A stretch of 64,000 nt of DNA from Siphonodentalium dalli (taxonomy: Eukaryota; Mollusca; Scaphopoda; Gadilida; Siphonodentaliidae). Numbering within the stretch: position 1 is the first letter of the stretch; every line of letters starts with the position of its first letter. The notes beneath the pieces are model-generated. The model searched no databases and was not told where the DNA came from. It saw only the letters and a program-made list of their open reading frames with translations. Location of the stretch: positions 45,177,549 through 45,241,548 of the forward strand of contig CP136067.1 in NCBI GenBank assembly GCA_032622095.1. The letters run 5' to 3'. The position numbers and the translations under genes are program-made. Below are positions 33,245 to 43,984 of this stretch, in pieces.

Positions 33245-33490
33245 TACTTAAAGGTGCATAATCCAAATTAACGCTCCCAAATGACTATTTCTTTGGCTTC
33301 GGGGGTGAAAAATATTTTATTCGAGTCGAGGAACCCACCCATCAAAGCTCGGAGCGATCAGATATCAATTTTTGAAATTTGTTATTTCTCGAAATGTATA
33401 ATTATTTGTGGCCCAGTTCTAAACGAGTCGTCAAACCGATTGTCTCAGACAAAATTGTGGATGAAGATGGATAACTATAAAATTGGTAAT
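33245..33490 (+). repeat. Dispersed repeat, partner of 5150-5450
   Basis: TTAACGCTCCCAAA, CTTTGGC, TTTTATTCGAGTCGAGGAAC and GATCAGATATCAATTTTTGA match the complement of 5150-5450 with many differences. The 101-codon ORF through it is not supported. Confidence 0.6.
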
Positions 33491-33636
33491 ACAGCCAAAT
33501 TTTGTGATATGCAAGTGAATATTGATCCAAGTTTATTTTTCAATCATATATTTATATTATATATTCTAATCTATTTTAAAGATTAAGTCAGTGCAGGATA
33601 ATTGAACCTTGGATATTCACTCTGAGTGGTTCTTAC

Positions 33637-33745
33637 CGAATCAATATTGTGTGGTTTGAGCACAACATCCAGCACTCCCTGCCACCCACCATAGGCACCA
33701 AGTGATACTCCATATGTTAATCCGACTAACCAGAATTTAGGATTT
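33637..33745 (-). CDS. SLC49A4: SLC49A4-like exon, helix 7
   Basis: Acceptor TTTTTATTACAG, donor GATTCG|GTAAGA. The first base completes a lysine codon begun at 39788. The 36 codons start NPKFWLVGLTYGVSLGAYGG then WQGVLDVVLKPHNIDS. Family members share a L..N..F...LAY....GV..GW.GVLD.IL.P pattern here, covering helix 7 and the loop to helix 8. The exon ends in phase 0. A longer chance frame continues upstream of the acceptor but is intronic. Confidence 0.92.
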
Positions 33746-33820
33746 CTGTAATAAAAATGAAAGCCTGTATACAATGTCAGCCAACTTGGCCAATAAATAA
33801 TATCTCATGTATGATACAAT

Positions 33821-34002
33821 AAAGCCACCACCCTATAGAGATATAAGTGATATTCTGTATGCATGTAAAGCCACCACCCTATAGAGATATAAGTGATATT
33901 CTGTATGCATGTAAAGCCACCACCCTATAGAGATATAAGTGATATTCTGTATCCATGTAAAGTCACCACCCTATAGAGATATAAGTGATATTCTGTATGC
34001 AT
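33821..34002. repeat. 46-bp minisatellite, 4 copies
   Basis: Units start AAAGCCACCACCCTATAGAG at 33821, 33867, 33913 and 33959 (the last AAAGTCACC). Copies are nearly identical, so the expansion is recent. It starts 75 bases upstream of the acceptor of the exon at 33745. Confidence 0.92.
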
Positions 34003-34142
34003 GTCCAGTTTGTGAAAACATAGACTCAAGAGTCATAATAACATAATTCATCTATCACATTCACATAGATTTGTCATTTCGCTGAAAACATAATGTCATG
34101 TATGGCAGTCCCATAAACATGTCACAATATTTTAAATAGATA

Positions 34143-34439
34143 CAGTAATGCCCTAAATAATTGACTCCTTAACCACATGAGAATTATGGGTAATTTTTCA
34201 GGAATTATTCGGAAATATGGCTTGTTGCCATTCATCGTAAAGCTCTCAGTGAGGTCTTTCCGTTGAATGGTAACAAGCCATTCTTCCGACTATATCCTTG
34301 AAAGTTACCCATAATTCTGCTTGGTAACTTTTCAGGATTTAGTCGGAAATATGGCTTGTTGCCATATCTCCGACTAAATCCTGAAAAATTACCCATAATT
34401 CTGCTGTGGTTAAGGAGTCGATTATTTAGGGCATTACTG
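34143..34439. mobile_element. 'CAGTAATGCCC' MITE with four arms
   Basis: Ends CAGTAATGCCCTAAATAATT and complement, TA on both sides. The interior shows two head-to-head arm pairs instead of one, an intermediate between the simple 213-bp form and the large copy at 4355. Confidence 0.82.
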
Positions 34440-34484
34440 TATCTAAAATAATAAAAGGTCATCGACCAAATTCAAACTTGGCTT

Positions 34485-35230
34485 TTGTCTTCTGAAATTT
34501 GATACATGTACCAAATATCAAGAGATTCAGTTGAATTTAAAAACAATCAGATAACTAAAAGTAAAGTTATCATCCGGAAACCAACATAATCAGTAAATTC
34601 TAAGTCAACAAGGACCATAAAATTCTCCTGCAAAAATGGGCAGACCAAACCCATATTAGAACTGCACCTGTATTTTGAGCTGATAACCTCATATACCAAA
34701 TTTGGTTCAGATCCAATCACACAAACTAGAGTTATCATCTGGAAACCTCAAAAAGACAAAATTCTAAGTATAAAAGAGGCCATAACTCTGGAAAAAAATG
34801 GGTGGACCGAACCCATATTCGAACTTGAACTGTATTTTTTAGCTCATAAACTCACATACCAAATTTGGTTTCGATCCAAAATAAAGTTCTCATCCGTTGA
34901 TCATCCACAGCTGAATCTGGATTTGATGAATTCAAAGGTCTTTTGAAAACTCATTTATTCCCAAAATATTATCCTAAACATTTAGGCGTGGAACTAATGA
35001 ACCAGCTTTCAATGTGGGCTAAAAACAATTCACATATTTGAACTCTAAATTTTTGAATTTTAAAATTTATTTTAATGTTGTCAAGTACCTTGAAACCTCG
35101 GTGATATGTGAGCTATACAAGAGATGTGTGATCTGATATAATACGAACAGATGGACGGACAGATGGACGAATGGACCCCGGCTAATTTAATAGTCCCCCA
35201 AAACAAAAAATCTGGAAATCTTGGGACAAC
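34485..35230 (+). repeat. Dispersed 'CATAACTC' repeat copy
   Basis: Phrases such as AAGTTATCATCCGGAAACC, AAATTCTAAGT, CATAACTCTGGAAAAAAATG and AACTCACATACCAAATTTGG repeat about every 190 bases. It ends with a GGACGGACAGATGGACGAAT tract. Confidence 0.65.
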
Positions 35231-35639
35231 AACGATTGACAGGTGAAACAATCAATAAAAGTCTTGCCATAATCTGATAATCTGATGCAGAGGTCTCTTA
35301 CCAAAACCTGTTAGAAGCACATGTACATGCGTCTTCCTTCTAATAATAGTCAGGTTTAGCCACACATGTGTAACTTGTAACACATGTTACTATGGTATAT
35401 GTACGGCTATGAAGATGAATAATTATATGGTGGGAAAAGTCACATGATTTTACAGTGCCAAACCTGCAGGTTTATAGATATCGGCCCAATGTGTAGGAAA
35501 ACATTGCAAAGACAAGTGCACCGCTGGGCGGAGGTAACGCCCCCGACTGTACAATCAGAGAGGATTTTTCTTATTTTTGTGCAAATGCTTATTAAATGGC
35601 ACTTTGTAAAGTTATGTTATTCATGAGTAAACAATCCAA

Positions 35640-36125
35640 AATCAAGTTATCATCTGGAAACCAAAAAAGTAGCAGAAAACCTGAATTTTCTAAGTCCAAA
35701 AAGGGGCGTAACTCTGGAAAAAATGGGCGGACGAAACCACGGCTATGGGGAAATCTTGTCCCCCCCCCCCCCCCCGGCTGGTCTATTGGCATACCAAATA
35801 TCAACTGAATTGAATTAGCGAAACCAAAGTTATGAGTTGAAACGTTCGTACGGGTCAACAATTTTCTAAGTCCAAAAAGGAGCGTAACTCTGGAAAAAAT
35901 GGGCAGACGAAACCACAGTTATGGGGAAATCTTGTCCCCCCAGCTGGTCTATTAGCATACCAAAGATCAACTGAATTGAGTTAGCGAAACCAAAGTTATG
36001 AGTTGAAACGTTCGTACGGACGGAAGGACGGACGGATGGAAGGACAGACGGACGGAAGGATGGACGGAAGGCCGGAGGGCTCCACTATATACCCCCAAAT
36101 CTCCATCGGAGATCGGGGGCATAAC
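35640..36125 (+). repeat. Dispersed 'CATAACTC' repeat copy with end hairpin
   Basis: Two units of about 174 bases (TCTAAGTCCAAAAAGGGGCG at 35692 and TCTAAGTCCAAAAAGGAGCG at 35866) are followed by a GGAC/GGAT-rich tract and a terminal hairpin CCCCCAAATCTCC/GGAGATCGGGGG. A 16-base poly-C at 35760-35775 lies in unit one. ORFs of 89 and 110 codons here are repeat-derived. Confidence 0.7.
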
Positions 36126-36689
36126 AAGCTGCAACCACCAATAGGCTTATTATGCTTCAATCAAAGTAATCTCTTCTCACTCATCCAGATCCCATTATCA
36201 CACTGTCTTCATAGCGTTGGTCACTCATTCGTTTATTACAAGATTGGATCATGCTACAAGCTTATTATGCTACATGTTGAGAATAAAACTTCAAAACAGT
36301 TTGACCACATACATTTAGGCGGAATGGTCACTTGAGTCAAGTGACTTCTGTTGGCAATGGCAACAAACGTCACAAGTTACATGTATGTGTGGTTAAAACT
36401 GGCTAATAATGGGCTTGAAATATTGTTTTTTGATCTGGTGTAAGCAAAGTAATATCATTTTGAGATGACAAATTGCTTTAAAATTGTTTTTTTTATTTCA
36501 GTTTTGTTTAATTTTAAAATCTACAATCCAGTAAACAATAATGTCATTGATACTAACATTAGCCACGCCTTAATATGCCTTCTAATTAGCAGTAACTAGT
36601 GCTATGTAATCATTTCATTTGGAGGTTTACATCATAGAGCAATGCTTTAATTGTCGTCACCTCTGCCTCTACTGTTTTTAAGACCCTGA

Positions 36690-36860
36690 CAGACCTCATG
36701 ACGGCAGCTTCCTGAATTTTTCCGAAAACTCTGTGCCAATGCATTCTCTTACAAATGCGAGTTGACCATAGGTCACTTTTTTTTTAAATGTAAGAAAAAT
36801 GATAAAAATGTATAAAGAATGTAAGAAAAAATAATAATAACATTGTTAAAGAATATAAGA
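36690..36860. mobile_element. Cassette-family TTAA MITE fragment
   Basis: Left block GACGGCAGCTTCCTGAATTT, half hairpin GCCAATGCATTCTCTTACAA with GTTGACCATAGGTC, then spacer repeats (AATGTAAGAAAAATGATAAA). No second end found. Confidence 0.65.
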
Positions 36861-36869
36861 AACAAGACA

Positions 36870-37689
36870 GTCAATGACTGTGGGACGCTCACCAGACTGT
36901 AAAGACTGAGAAGACTGGGACTCTGAAGACTACAAGAGTCAGTATGTGACAATATCACTTATGACAAGTAGTTCTAAACATGGACATAGCAGGAGGTTCT
37001 CCGATGAGCAGGGCTCTTCAAATTGAAATTTCTAATAGCACACCACTGACAAATCTCCAACCTCTTACCTTTTAAAGAAGACAACCATACCACAGTACTA
37101 AGTTCACAAAAATTATTCTGCACATCACTCTTAGGTTGAATTTTACAACTGGTACCAGTACTTCAAGCTCTCAAACATTTGAAAATTACTAAAACTAAAA
37201 TTTGTGGCCAATTTGGTCCAACAGTTTAACCTGAAGAAGGAACATATGGACTGTTGGTATAAAAACATACATGTTGGAAAATAAAACCAAACTATGAGAA
37301 CAATTCTAACCTATTTTTGATGTGAACATCTAATCTACAATTAATGTTATACCAGGCGTGAAATTTTCAACTGTTTAAATTTGATCAAAGTAGGAGGTCA
37401 AAAACCCACCCCCTCTACACTCCTTCCCCATTGCCTCAAACATTGCCCCCACCCAGGCTGCCTAGAAATCAATATTATTATACCAGTACCAAACATGATT
37501 AGAGGAGAGTTAAATCTCTTAGCTCTGCCCCCATTAGAACAAATCTGAATCTCCACCTATAAGATCCATTCATCTAGTATTATCAATATACCCCCCCCCC
37601 CCAATATTCAATAGGATATGATTTCACCTGGATAAGTGGTGGTTAAGAAATTAATATTGGAACAGCCAATTAAGTCTGTATTTGGTATG
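36870..37689. other. No gene seen (intron)
   Basis: Contains GTGGGACGCTCACCAGACTG and a 12-base poly-C at 37591-37602. The segment near 37345-37430 resembles 11090-11170. Confidence 0.4.
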
Positions 37690-38096
37690 TCTGATCTTTG
37701 CAGAATGAGGTCCCCAAAAGGTGAATTTAATGACACTATTCTGCAAGGCGGGCTAGCATCACCAGATTCATCCTCAGTCTGATTAGGCCTCACCAGCCAT
37801 GGGAAACCTAGGAACAGATTGAATTTCTACAGTTGAAGTTTGTAATGCACACCCATTGAGCACCTCAATTATGCATTTTATCTTCTGCAAATTAGGGGGA
37901 CATAGAAACTGAACAGAAGGGAACAAGTCAAAAATTAACTAAAACAAAACAATACTTAAGATACTTCCAATAAGATGATGCCTAAGCAGAATTAGGTCCA
38001 CGGAGGGTGTATTTGGTGATGCTAGTCTGCAGTACATGGTAGCAACACTAAATTCACCCTCTGGGGACCTCATTCTGCAAATGTCAGACACATTAA
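37690..38096. mobile_element. hAT-like double-hairpin MITE, long form
   Basis: Outer hairpins begin GCAGAATGAGGTCCCCAAAA and end GGGGACCTCATTCTGCAAAT. The central spacer of about 200 bases matches, inverted, the spacer of 23886-24308 (for example TGCATTTTATCTTCTGCAAA against TTTGCAGAAGATAAAATGCA). Confidence 0.75.
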
Positions 38097-38167
38097 ATTC
38101 AGGGAGTTTGTTTAAAATTGCTAGCAGTTACAATGTTTACACAAGCTGCTGATGACATATTATTCTA

Positions 38168-38221
38168 GGAGGAGTGATGACTATAGCTCCACCGGAGACT
38201 TCGTCTCAGGTGAGCTAAAAA
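38168..38221 (+). repeat. Helitron-like terminal hairpin tail
   Basis: TAGCTCCACCGGAGACTTCG then TCTCAGGTGAGCTAAAAATG. The GGAGACTTCGTCTC stem followed by GAGCTAA resembles the ends of the neighbouring tandem-core repeat. Only the tail is present. Confidence 0.5.
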
Positions 38222-38337
38222 TGATAAAAAATTGTTATAGAATGTAAGAAAAAATTATAAAAAATAAGGAAATGGGTAAAGAATGTAAGACAAAATGATA
38301 ACAATTGTTAAAGAATGTAACAAAAATTGATAAATGA

Positions 38338-39346
38338 AAGTGTCAATGACACTGTAGCTCAACTTGGAAAGGGAATAATTTAATGTATTACAGTCAATGG
38401 AGCGATTAGGAATGTGGAAAGTTGAATGTCTAATACTAGTTTATAGACATGAAGAGAAAAGTAAAATCCAAGATGGCTGCTGGTGGCCATGTTTTCGGCT
38501 GAATGACTCCAAAATGAGTCGTTCCCATCTACATGTCATCGTTAACATCCATGACAAATTTTATGATGATCAGACTAAAGGTATTACCTGTAGCCCATGC
38601 TAAAGAATTTAGTCATACAAAGAGTAAAATCCAAGATGGCTGCTGGCGGCCATGTTTTTTGGCCAAATGACCCCAAAATTACTCGTTCCCATCTACATGT
38701 CAATATTAACATCCATGACAAATTTCATGATGATCAGACGAACAGTACAACCTGTGGCCCATGCTAATGGATTAAATTTGAAATCCAAGATGGCCACTGG
38801 CGGCCATGTTTTTTGTCTGAATGACCCCAAAATGACTCGTTCCCATCTACATTCCAATTTCAACAGCCATGACAAATTTTATGGCGATCAGACTAAAGGT
38901 ACGACCTGTAGTCCGTGCTAAAGGATTTAGTCATACAAAGAGTAAAATCTAAGATGGCTGCCGGCGGCCATGTTTTTTGGCCGAATGACCCCAAAATTAC
39001 TCGTTCCCATCTACATGTCAATATTAACATCCATGACAAATTTCATGACAATAAGACAAACAGTGCGGCCTGTAGCCCGTGCTAATGGATTGAATTTTGA
39101 AATCCAAAATGGCCACTGGCGGCCATGTTTTTCGGCTGAATGACCCCAAAATGACTCGTTCCCATCTACATGTCAATGTCAACATCCATGACAAATTTCA
39201 TAATATCATAATAATCGGACCAAAGGTACGAACTGTAGCCCGTGCTAAAGGAAATTGTTGACGAATCACGCACACACACACACGCACGATGGATACCAAG
39301 CCATGGCAATAGCTCAAACTTTACAAAGTAAAGTTGAGCTAAAAAT
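38338..39346 (+). mobile_element. Helitron/HINE-like repeat with 5 tandem core units
   Basis: Same ends as 8514-9180, with five core units (AAATCCAAGATGGC-type starts at about 38463, 38627, 38780, 38946, 39102). It ends with the hairpin ACTTTACAAAGTAAAGT then TGAGCTAAAAA. It is inserted in a cassette MITE: spacer-like sequence (TTAAAGAATGTAACAAAAAT) precedes it and the hairpin and right end follow it. Confidence 0.68.
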
Positions 39347-39456
39347 GATAATGAATTGTTAGGCCAATGCATTCTCTTATATATGAGAGACGACCTATAT
39401 AAGAGAATGCATTGGCACAGGGTCTTCAATGTTTAATCCCGTCATGAAAGGGTTAA
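39347..39456. mobile_element. Cassette-family TTAA MITE, right part
   Basis: Hairpin at about 39363-39415 with a shortened loop, then ATCCCGTCATGAAAGGGTTAA in two pieces. Its left spacer (about 38222-38337) is separated from it by the tandem-core element. Confidence 0.75.
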
Positions 39457-39495
39457 ATGCATCTGATATGAACAATATTAATATTCAGACTGAAG

Positions 39496-39739
39496 TTAAC
39501 CCTTTATGCAGTATTAAAATTCCTGTGCCAGTGCATTATCTTATATATGCAAGTCTCCCACATGCTTAGGGAGCCTCACATATATAAGATAATGCACTGG
39601 CTTACAAGGTAAATATTGTTAGGCCAATGTATTCTCTCATATATGCTAGGCTCCCAATGGGAGACTCGCATATATAAGAGAATGCATTGGCACAGGGTTT
39701 TCTAAAAATTTCAGGAAGCTCCAGTCATGGAAGGGTTAA
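39496..39739. mobile_element. Cassette-family TTAA MITE, complete, two hairpins
   Basis: TTAACCCTTTATGCAG at left and CTCCAGTCATGGAAGGGTTAA (two pieces) at right, TTAA both sides. Hairpins at about 39530-39600 and 39622-39690. It lies 49 bases beyond the donor of the exon at 39788. Confidence 0.85.
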
Positions 39740-39787
39740 ACACCTGTTTCATCAACAATGGACACTATGAGAAAACTATGTACTTAC

Positions 39788-39917
39788 TTTAACAAATCTA
39801 TAGAACCTTTTTTAAAATCTACCCGTACTATTGAGGCTGTCACGCTGGGAGCTGATGGCGGCCGACTCGGGAAGTATAACAGGATGAGCAGGAATGTAGC
39901 TGCACACCAACCAAACT
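39788..39917 (-). CDS. SLC49A4: SLC49A4-like exon, helix 6 and central cytosolic loop
   Basis: Acceptor AATTATTTGCAG, donor TTAAA|GTAAGT. It starts with AG completing a glutamate codon begun at 43855, then 42 codons, then AA of a lysine codon. FGWCAATFLLILLYFPSRPP is helix 6 running into the YFP.RPP motif, a hallmark of SLC49A4. The following polar loop carries basic residues (IVRVDFKKGS) before IDLLK, which leads to helix 7. The family's central loop lies here on the cytosolic side. Confidence 0.9.
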
Positions 39918-39929
39918 CTGCAAATAATT

Positions 39930-40960
39930 AACACGTTCCATATTAAATGGATTCTCCCATTCAGTTGTTAAAATATACATTGGAATTGACTATTATTCAT
40001 TTAGAGGGATGTTCAGAAAAAATTAGCAGACGACAGACAGAAAAAAAGATGATACACATGCAGAAGAATTCATATTCATTGGTGGGAAATGTTCAGATTA
40101 TAAGTTCAACAACTTATTATCTGAACATTATTACATTACCTAAGGGAACTACTTGTCAATGAAAATTTAGATAGAAATGTTTAAAGGCACAGATGGCCTT
40201 CACGGTGGGTATTCTGTTAAAATAGTTAACACCAGTTAAAACTGCCATAAACAGAAAGAATATTAACCCTTTACCCAACAAACTGGCCAAAACTGGCCAA
40301 ATAAAGCTTCAACAGCCTAAAATATCTTCGGTCTGTCTCAATAGAACCATACAAATATGGATATCATTGGAATCGGCTCCTTGACCACATTGTGATAGTT
40401 ACAGTTATGCCCTGTGCCAATGCATTCTCTTATATATGCGAGTCGACCATAGGTCGCCTCGCATATATAAGAGAATGCATTGACCTAAAAAAAATCTTTT
40501 TTTAACACTTTTTACCATTTTTTCTTACATTCTTTAACAATTTTATAATTTTTAATGTGTTAAGCCAATGCATTCTCTTATATATGCGAGGCAACCTATG
40601 GTCGACTCGCATATATAAGAGAATGCATTGGCACAGGGCCCTTCTGTTGGGTAAAGGGTTAAAACAAAGACATATTTTATTCTTATAGCAATCATAAATG
40701 TTGTGTAACTAGTATGTCATTGTCAGGTTTGTATACTTTATTATGTCAACAAAAGCCCATTTCAATAAAAACAAAATTTACATAACAAAGTGTATGAACT
40801 TGACAATAACATACTATTTATGTGATATTTCTCATTGTACAAGAACATAGTCTGCCTATATTTTAATATTCTTCCTGTTAATGGCGGTTTTAACGGAAGT
40901 GAATATTTTAACAGCAATACCAACTGCGAAGGCCATCAGTGCCTTTAAACCATACATCAG
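39930..40960. repeat. Dispersed repeat 'L' (copy 3), split by a TTAA MITE
   Basis: Includes the GGGAAATGTTCAG/CTGAACAT hairpin, GTGGGTATTCTGTTAAAATA and ACTGCCATAAACAGAAAGAA before the MITE. After it come ACATAACAAAG, CTTGACAATAACATACT and GGCGGTTTTAACGG. The two outer parts are in opposite orientation, so the element is itself a large inverted structure. Confidence 0.6.
40263..40662 (+). mobile_element. TTAA MITE, 'CCCTTTACCCAACA' family, complete
   Basis: TTAACCCTTTACCCAACAAA to TTGGGTAAAGGGTTAA, two hairpins (40417-40487 and 40563-40632). Nested inside repeat L. Confidence 0.9.
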
Positions 40961-41084
40961 AGAGTGTCAAGATAATGGTAATTTATCATATGAGAGACAA
41001 TGCAAGATATATATAGATACATGTATAATAAGCTCCTATTTTATGACATTAACCCTAAACCTGAAAACACTGATCTGACATGCA

Positions 41085-41305
41085 TGCGTGTTCGGTTTCA
41101 GGCTGTCAAAATGCATGTGTTCAGTTGATTACGGCCTCAAAATCCCCTGCAGTGTACGTAACAGAGATGTTTCAGATTACAGTGGAATTTTTTTTAGTGA
41201 GAATGCACTTGGTTAAATTCGGGAATGGACAGTTTCTTCGGTGTGGAGAGGGATTCGGTTTATAGAGAGTACTCTTTAGAGAGTTTTACCTGGTTTTACT
41301 GTATT
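41085..41305. mobile_element. pogo/Tigger-like element, right-end fragment
   Basis: Contains GAGAATGCACTTGGTTAAATTCGG (in two parts), TTCGGTTTATAGAGAG and GGTTTTACTGTA, matching the right end of 41640-42959 (GACAATGCACTTGGGTAAAT, TTTCACTGTA). The left part is absent. Confidence 0.6.
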
Positions 41306-41369
41306 ATGTATTCAATGACAGTGATTCTGTTAAATAAATGTGCTTCACACTAACATGTACCGACAAATC

Positions 41370-43163
41370 TTTAAAGGCCCACTTAATTTTCGAGTCACCA
41401 ATTATTTTTTTTGTAGTGCCTTGATATACAGTTTTAATAACAATCTATGCCATAAAATATGAATAAAATACTATAATTCATCACCATTTGGAACGTTTGT
41501 GTCTCAGAAGGTGCCGAACAAGTAATAGAAAATAGCTGAAAGCATAAAATCATTTCCCCCCGTTATGACTCCAAGAATGCAATAGAATTCAAACTATAGT
41601 TTATATTCAATGGGAGGAGAATAACTCTATATCTAAATACAGTAAAACCTCTCTAAACCGAACACCCTTCGGATCAGCCCTTCTGTTCGGTTTATAGAGG
41701 TGTTCGGTTTACAGAAAATCGGAATATATTGCCGACGTCAGTAAGAGTTATCGAGACCCGAACGAAATTACTGATTACTTAAACTTTATTCAATAAACTA
41801 CAAAATAAACATAAATTGCAATAGATAAACATGCTATAATAAGAAAGAAATATATGTATAGATAAACCAGGAAACACGGAAACGATACATTTTACAATGA
41901 TTCGTGGTTTTTGAAAATGTTGGCGGTAGATTTCAACTCTGAGCTTAGGTTTTCCGGATGGCTCATTAATGGTGATAATTTGATTTAATAAAACTGTGAT
42001 TGTAACAATAAACCACCGTCCTGTACTTTTAGCGAATTAGTGTTTAGTTTGGACAATTGTTGTAAAAACAAAGAGTCCATTCCAGCACAATAGCTGATGT
42101 AAAAACAACGTGTCACTGCTCTAATTACCTGTGAAGTCACCATTGTTCAATCAGTTTGTGATATAAGCAAACATGTATCTATCTGTATCTGCATGTACCT
42201 CAAGGTGGTGATGCCTCCAAATACAACAGCCTCAACAATCGATTTTCATCGAACATATCAAGAAAGGGTGAAGGGAATTGCACAATGCGTTCCGACCATC
42301 CTACCCGGCCTGCGGCCGGAAACTACACACACAACAACAACAATCAAGGTGGTGCAGTGCAGTAACCAATAATGGTTTAGGAGCATCTAATTAGACACCT
42401 GTTGTTTTAAACCATTTCAAAGCTTTGCCGATACAAAAGACCGCTAATTAAATTGATAAGCTTATTCAATAGTACGAAATACATTACCTGTGTGCACGCG
42501 CGTTCGTCTGGTATCGCTTTCGGAATTTATTTAGAATAAGATATAATATAGATACGGCAGTATCTTTTTATTCTCAGGCATTATATTAGTTTTAATTTGT
42601 AAATAAATTTGATTAATGTACCAGGAACACTTCGTCCGTTTGTAACTAACTGTTGTCACTGATGGTGATCGAGGTCAAACACAGGCCAACTCAAATGCGG
42701 AAACGTTCACATCATTACCTTTTAACTGATTGCGTTCGTCTCTTCCATCGCTTTAAGCGTTCGGATTTTGGAGGTAAACATTAGTGTATTTGTTCACTTA
42801 CGGACTAATAAAGCTGTCCGGTATTCGGAGTACAGAGGTTTCGGATTACAGAGGTAATAATTAGTGACAATGCACTTGGGTAAATTCGAGACTGAACAAT
42901 TCGATCGGAATGAAGAGGGGTTCGGATTGTAGAGAGTCCGGTTTGGAGAGGTTTCACTGTATATATAGTTAGTCCCCTTCCCTTGAAAATAATAGACTTT
43001 GTGCAGAAACTTGAGCACAGAACAGACATCGATATCTCAACAAAAACAACATGTTCACAGTTTCTTACATTGAATAAGTTGAAAATACAATGTTTTGGGG
43101 CTTCCTCTTTCAAATGGTATATAATATAATATGGCACATATTGAAAATTAAGTGGGCCTTTAA
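41370..43163. mobile_element. TTAA-flanked element with 'AGGCCCACTTAATTTTC' ends, interrupted
   Basis: Left CTTTAAAGGCCCACTTAATT, right AATTAAGTGGGCCTTTAATA; each end can be read as TTAA followed by AGGCCCACTTAA. Removing the inner element at 41640-42959 leaves about 470 bases. No coding sequence. Confidence 0.75.
41640..42959. mobile_element. pogo/Tigger-like non-autonomous element, 1320 bp, nested
   Basis: Ends CAGTAAAACCTCTCTAAACC and the complement of GGTTTGGAGAGGTTTCACTG, with TA on both sides. CAGT.AAACCTC ends and TA duplication match animal pogo/Tigger elements. TTCGG...TAGAGG motifs recur near both ends. No DDE transposase frame is visible, so it is probably an internal-deletion derivative. 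Confidence 0.82.
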
Positions 43164-43177
43164 TAACTCAAGAACAT

Positions 43178-43812
43178 TATAAAACAAGAGGTGTGCACTC
43201 GAGTGCTAGCATACCCCCACCGTGGCAAATTCAACACGCATTATCCGTAAACCCAACAAAAAAGATTTTTAACTTTAAAGAAAAATTCGGACTAATAATA
43301 TCGATATGGTGTCACAAAAAGCTTGTACAGAAAAAAAATTATTCAAATTGGTTCATATTTGTTAAAGTTATTAAGTCGGACAGAATTTTCTAAGTCAAAA
43401 TAAGTCGAAAATGAAGTGTAATATTACGAAAAACAGTCTGAGCCAATCCCTAGCCGCATCATGTAGAGAGGGTATTGTGAGAATCATGTATAGCAAAAAT
43501 TATTGAAATCGGTTCATATTTGTTAAAGTTATTAAGTCGGACAGAATTTTCTAAGTCAAAATAAGTCGAAAATGAGGCGTAACTTAAAAATAAAAAAGTC
43601 GGACCGAACCACAATTAGCGTCATGCGGAGAGGCAGTCCTAAGGAGATTGCATACACAAATTTTGAAATCGGTTCATAGGTGTTCGAGTTATGAGGTCGA
43701 ACGGACGAACAGACGGACGGCTCTCGACACACGGAGGGAGAAAGCGTGACGGACGGACAGACGCAGTCAATCCAATATACCCCCCCATTTTCTTCTTAAG
43801 TGGGGGTATAAC
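43178..43812 (+). repeat. Dispersed 'CATAACTC' repeat with hairpin end
   Basis: Starts near AACAAGAGGTGTGCACTCGA. Two units (ATTGAAATCGGTTCATATTT and TTAAAGTTATTAAGTCGGAC) are followed by a GGACGAACAGACGGACGG tract. It ends with TATACCCCCCC ... GTGGGGGTATAAC pairing. It lies 43 bases beyond the donor of the exon at 43855. Confidence 0.7.
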
Positions 43813-43854
43813 AATGGAATTTGAAAATAATGAGAGAAAAAAGAGATATCAAAC

Positions 43855-43911
43855 CTGTATACATGAGCTTCCGTATATAGTCTCTCTCTGTAGACAAAGC
43901 AACAGCATCAG
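43855..43911 (-). CDS. SLC49A4: SLC49A4-like exon, loop before helix 6
   Basis: Acceptor TTGTTCTTGTTGCAG, donor ATACAG|GTTTGA. It has 57 nt: two bases completing a threonine codon, 18 codons (DAVALSTERDYIRKLMYT) and G of the glutamate completed at 39917. In SLC49A4 the corresponding stretch before helix 6 is a polar segment leading into YAEFG; here it reads MYTEFG across the junction. Too short to be detected as an ORF; the call rests on phase, splice sites and this local match. Confidence 0.82.
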
Positions 43912-43984
43912 CTGCAACAAGAACAAGATGGCAGAATTAGTTACCACAGGCCTCGAAATATTGTGCTGGACATTTACAGAATAA

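Noticed and set aside
41640-42959. Intact pogo transposase gene
   Set aside because: Terminal repeats fit pogo/Tigger, but no long frame with DDE-type motifs is visible on either strand.
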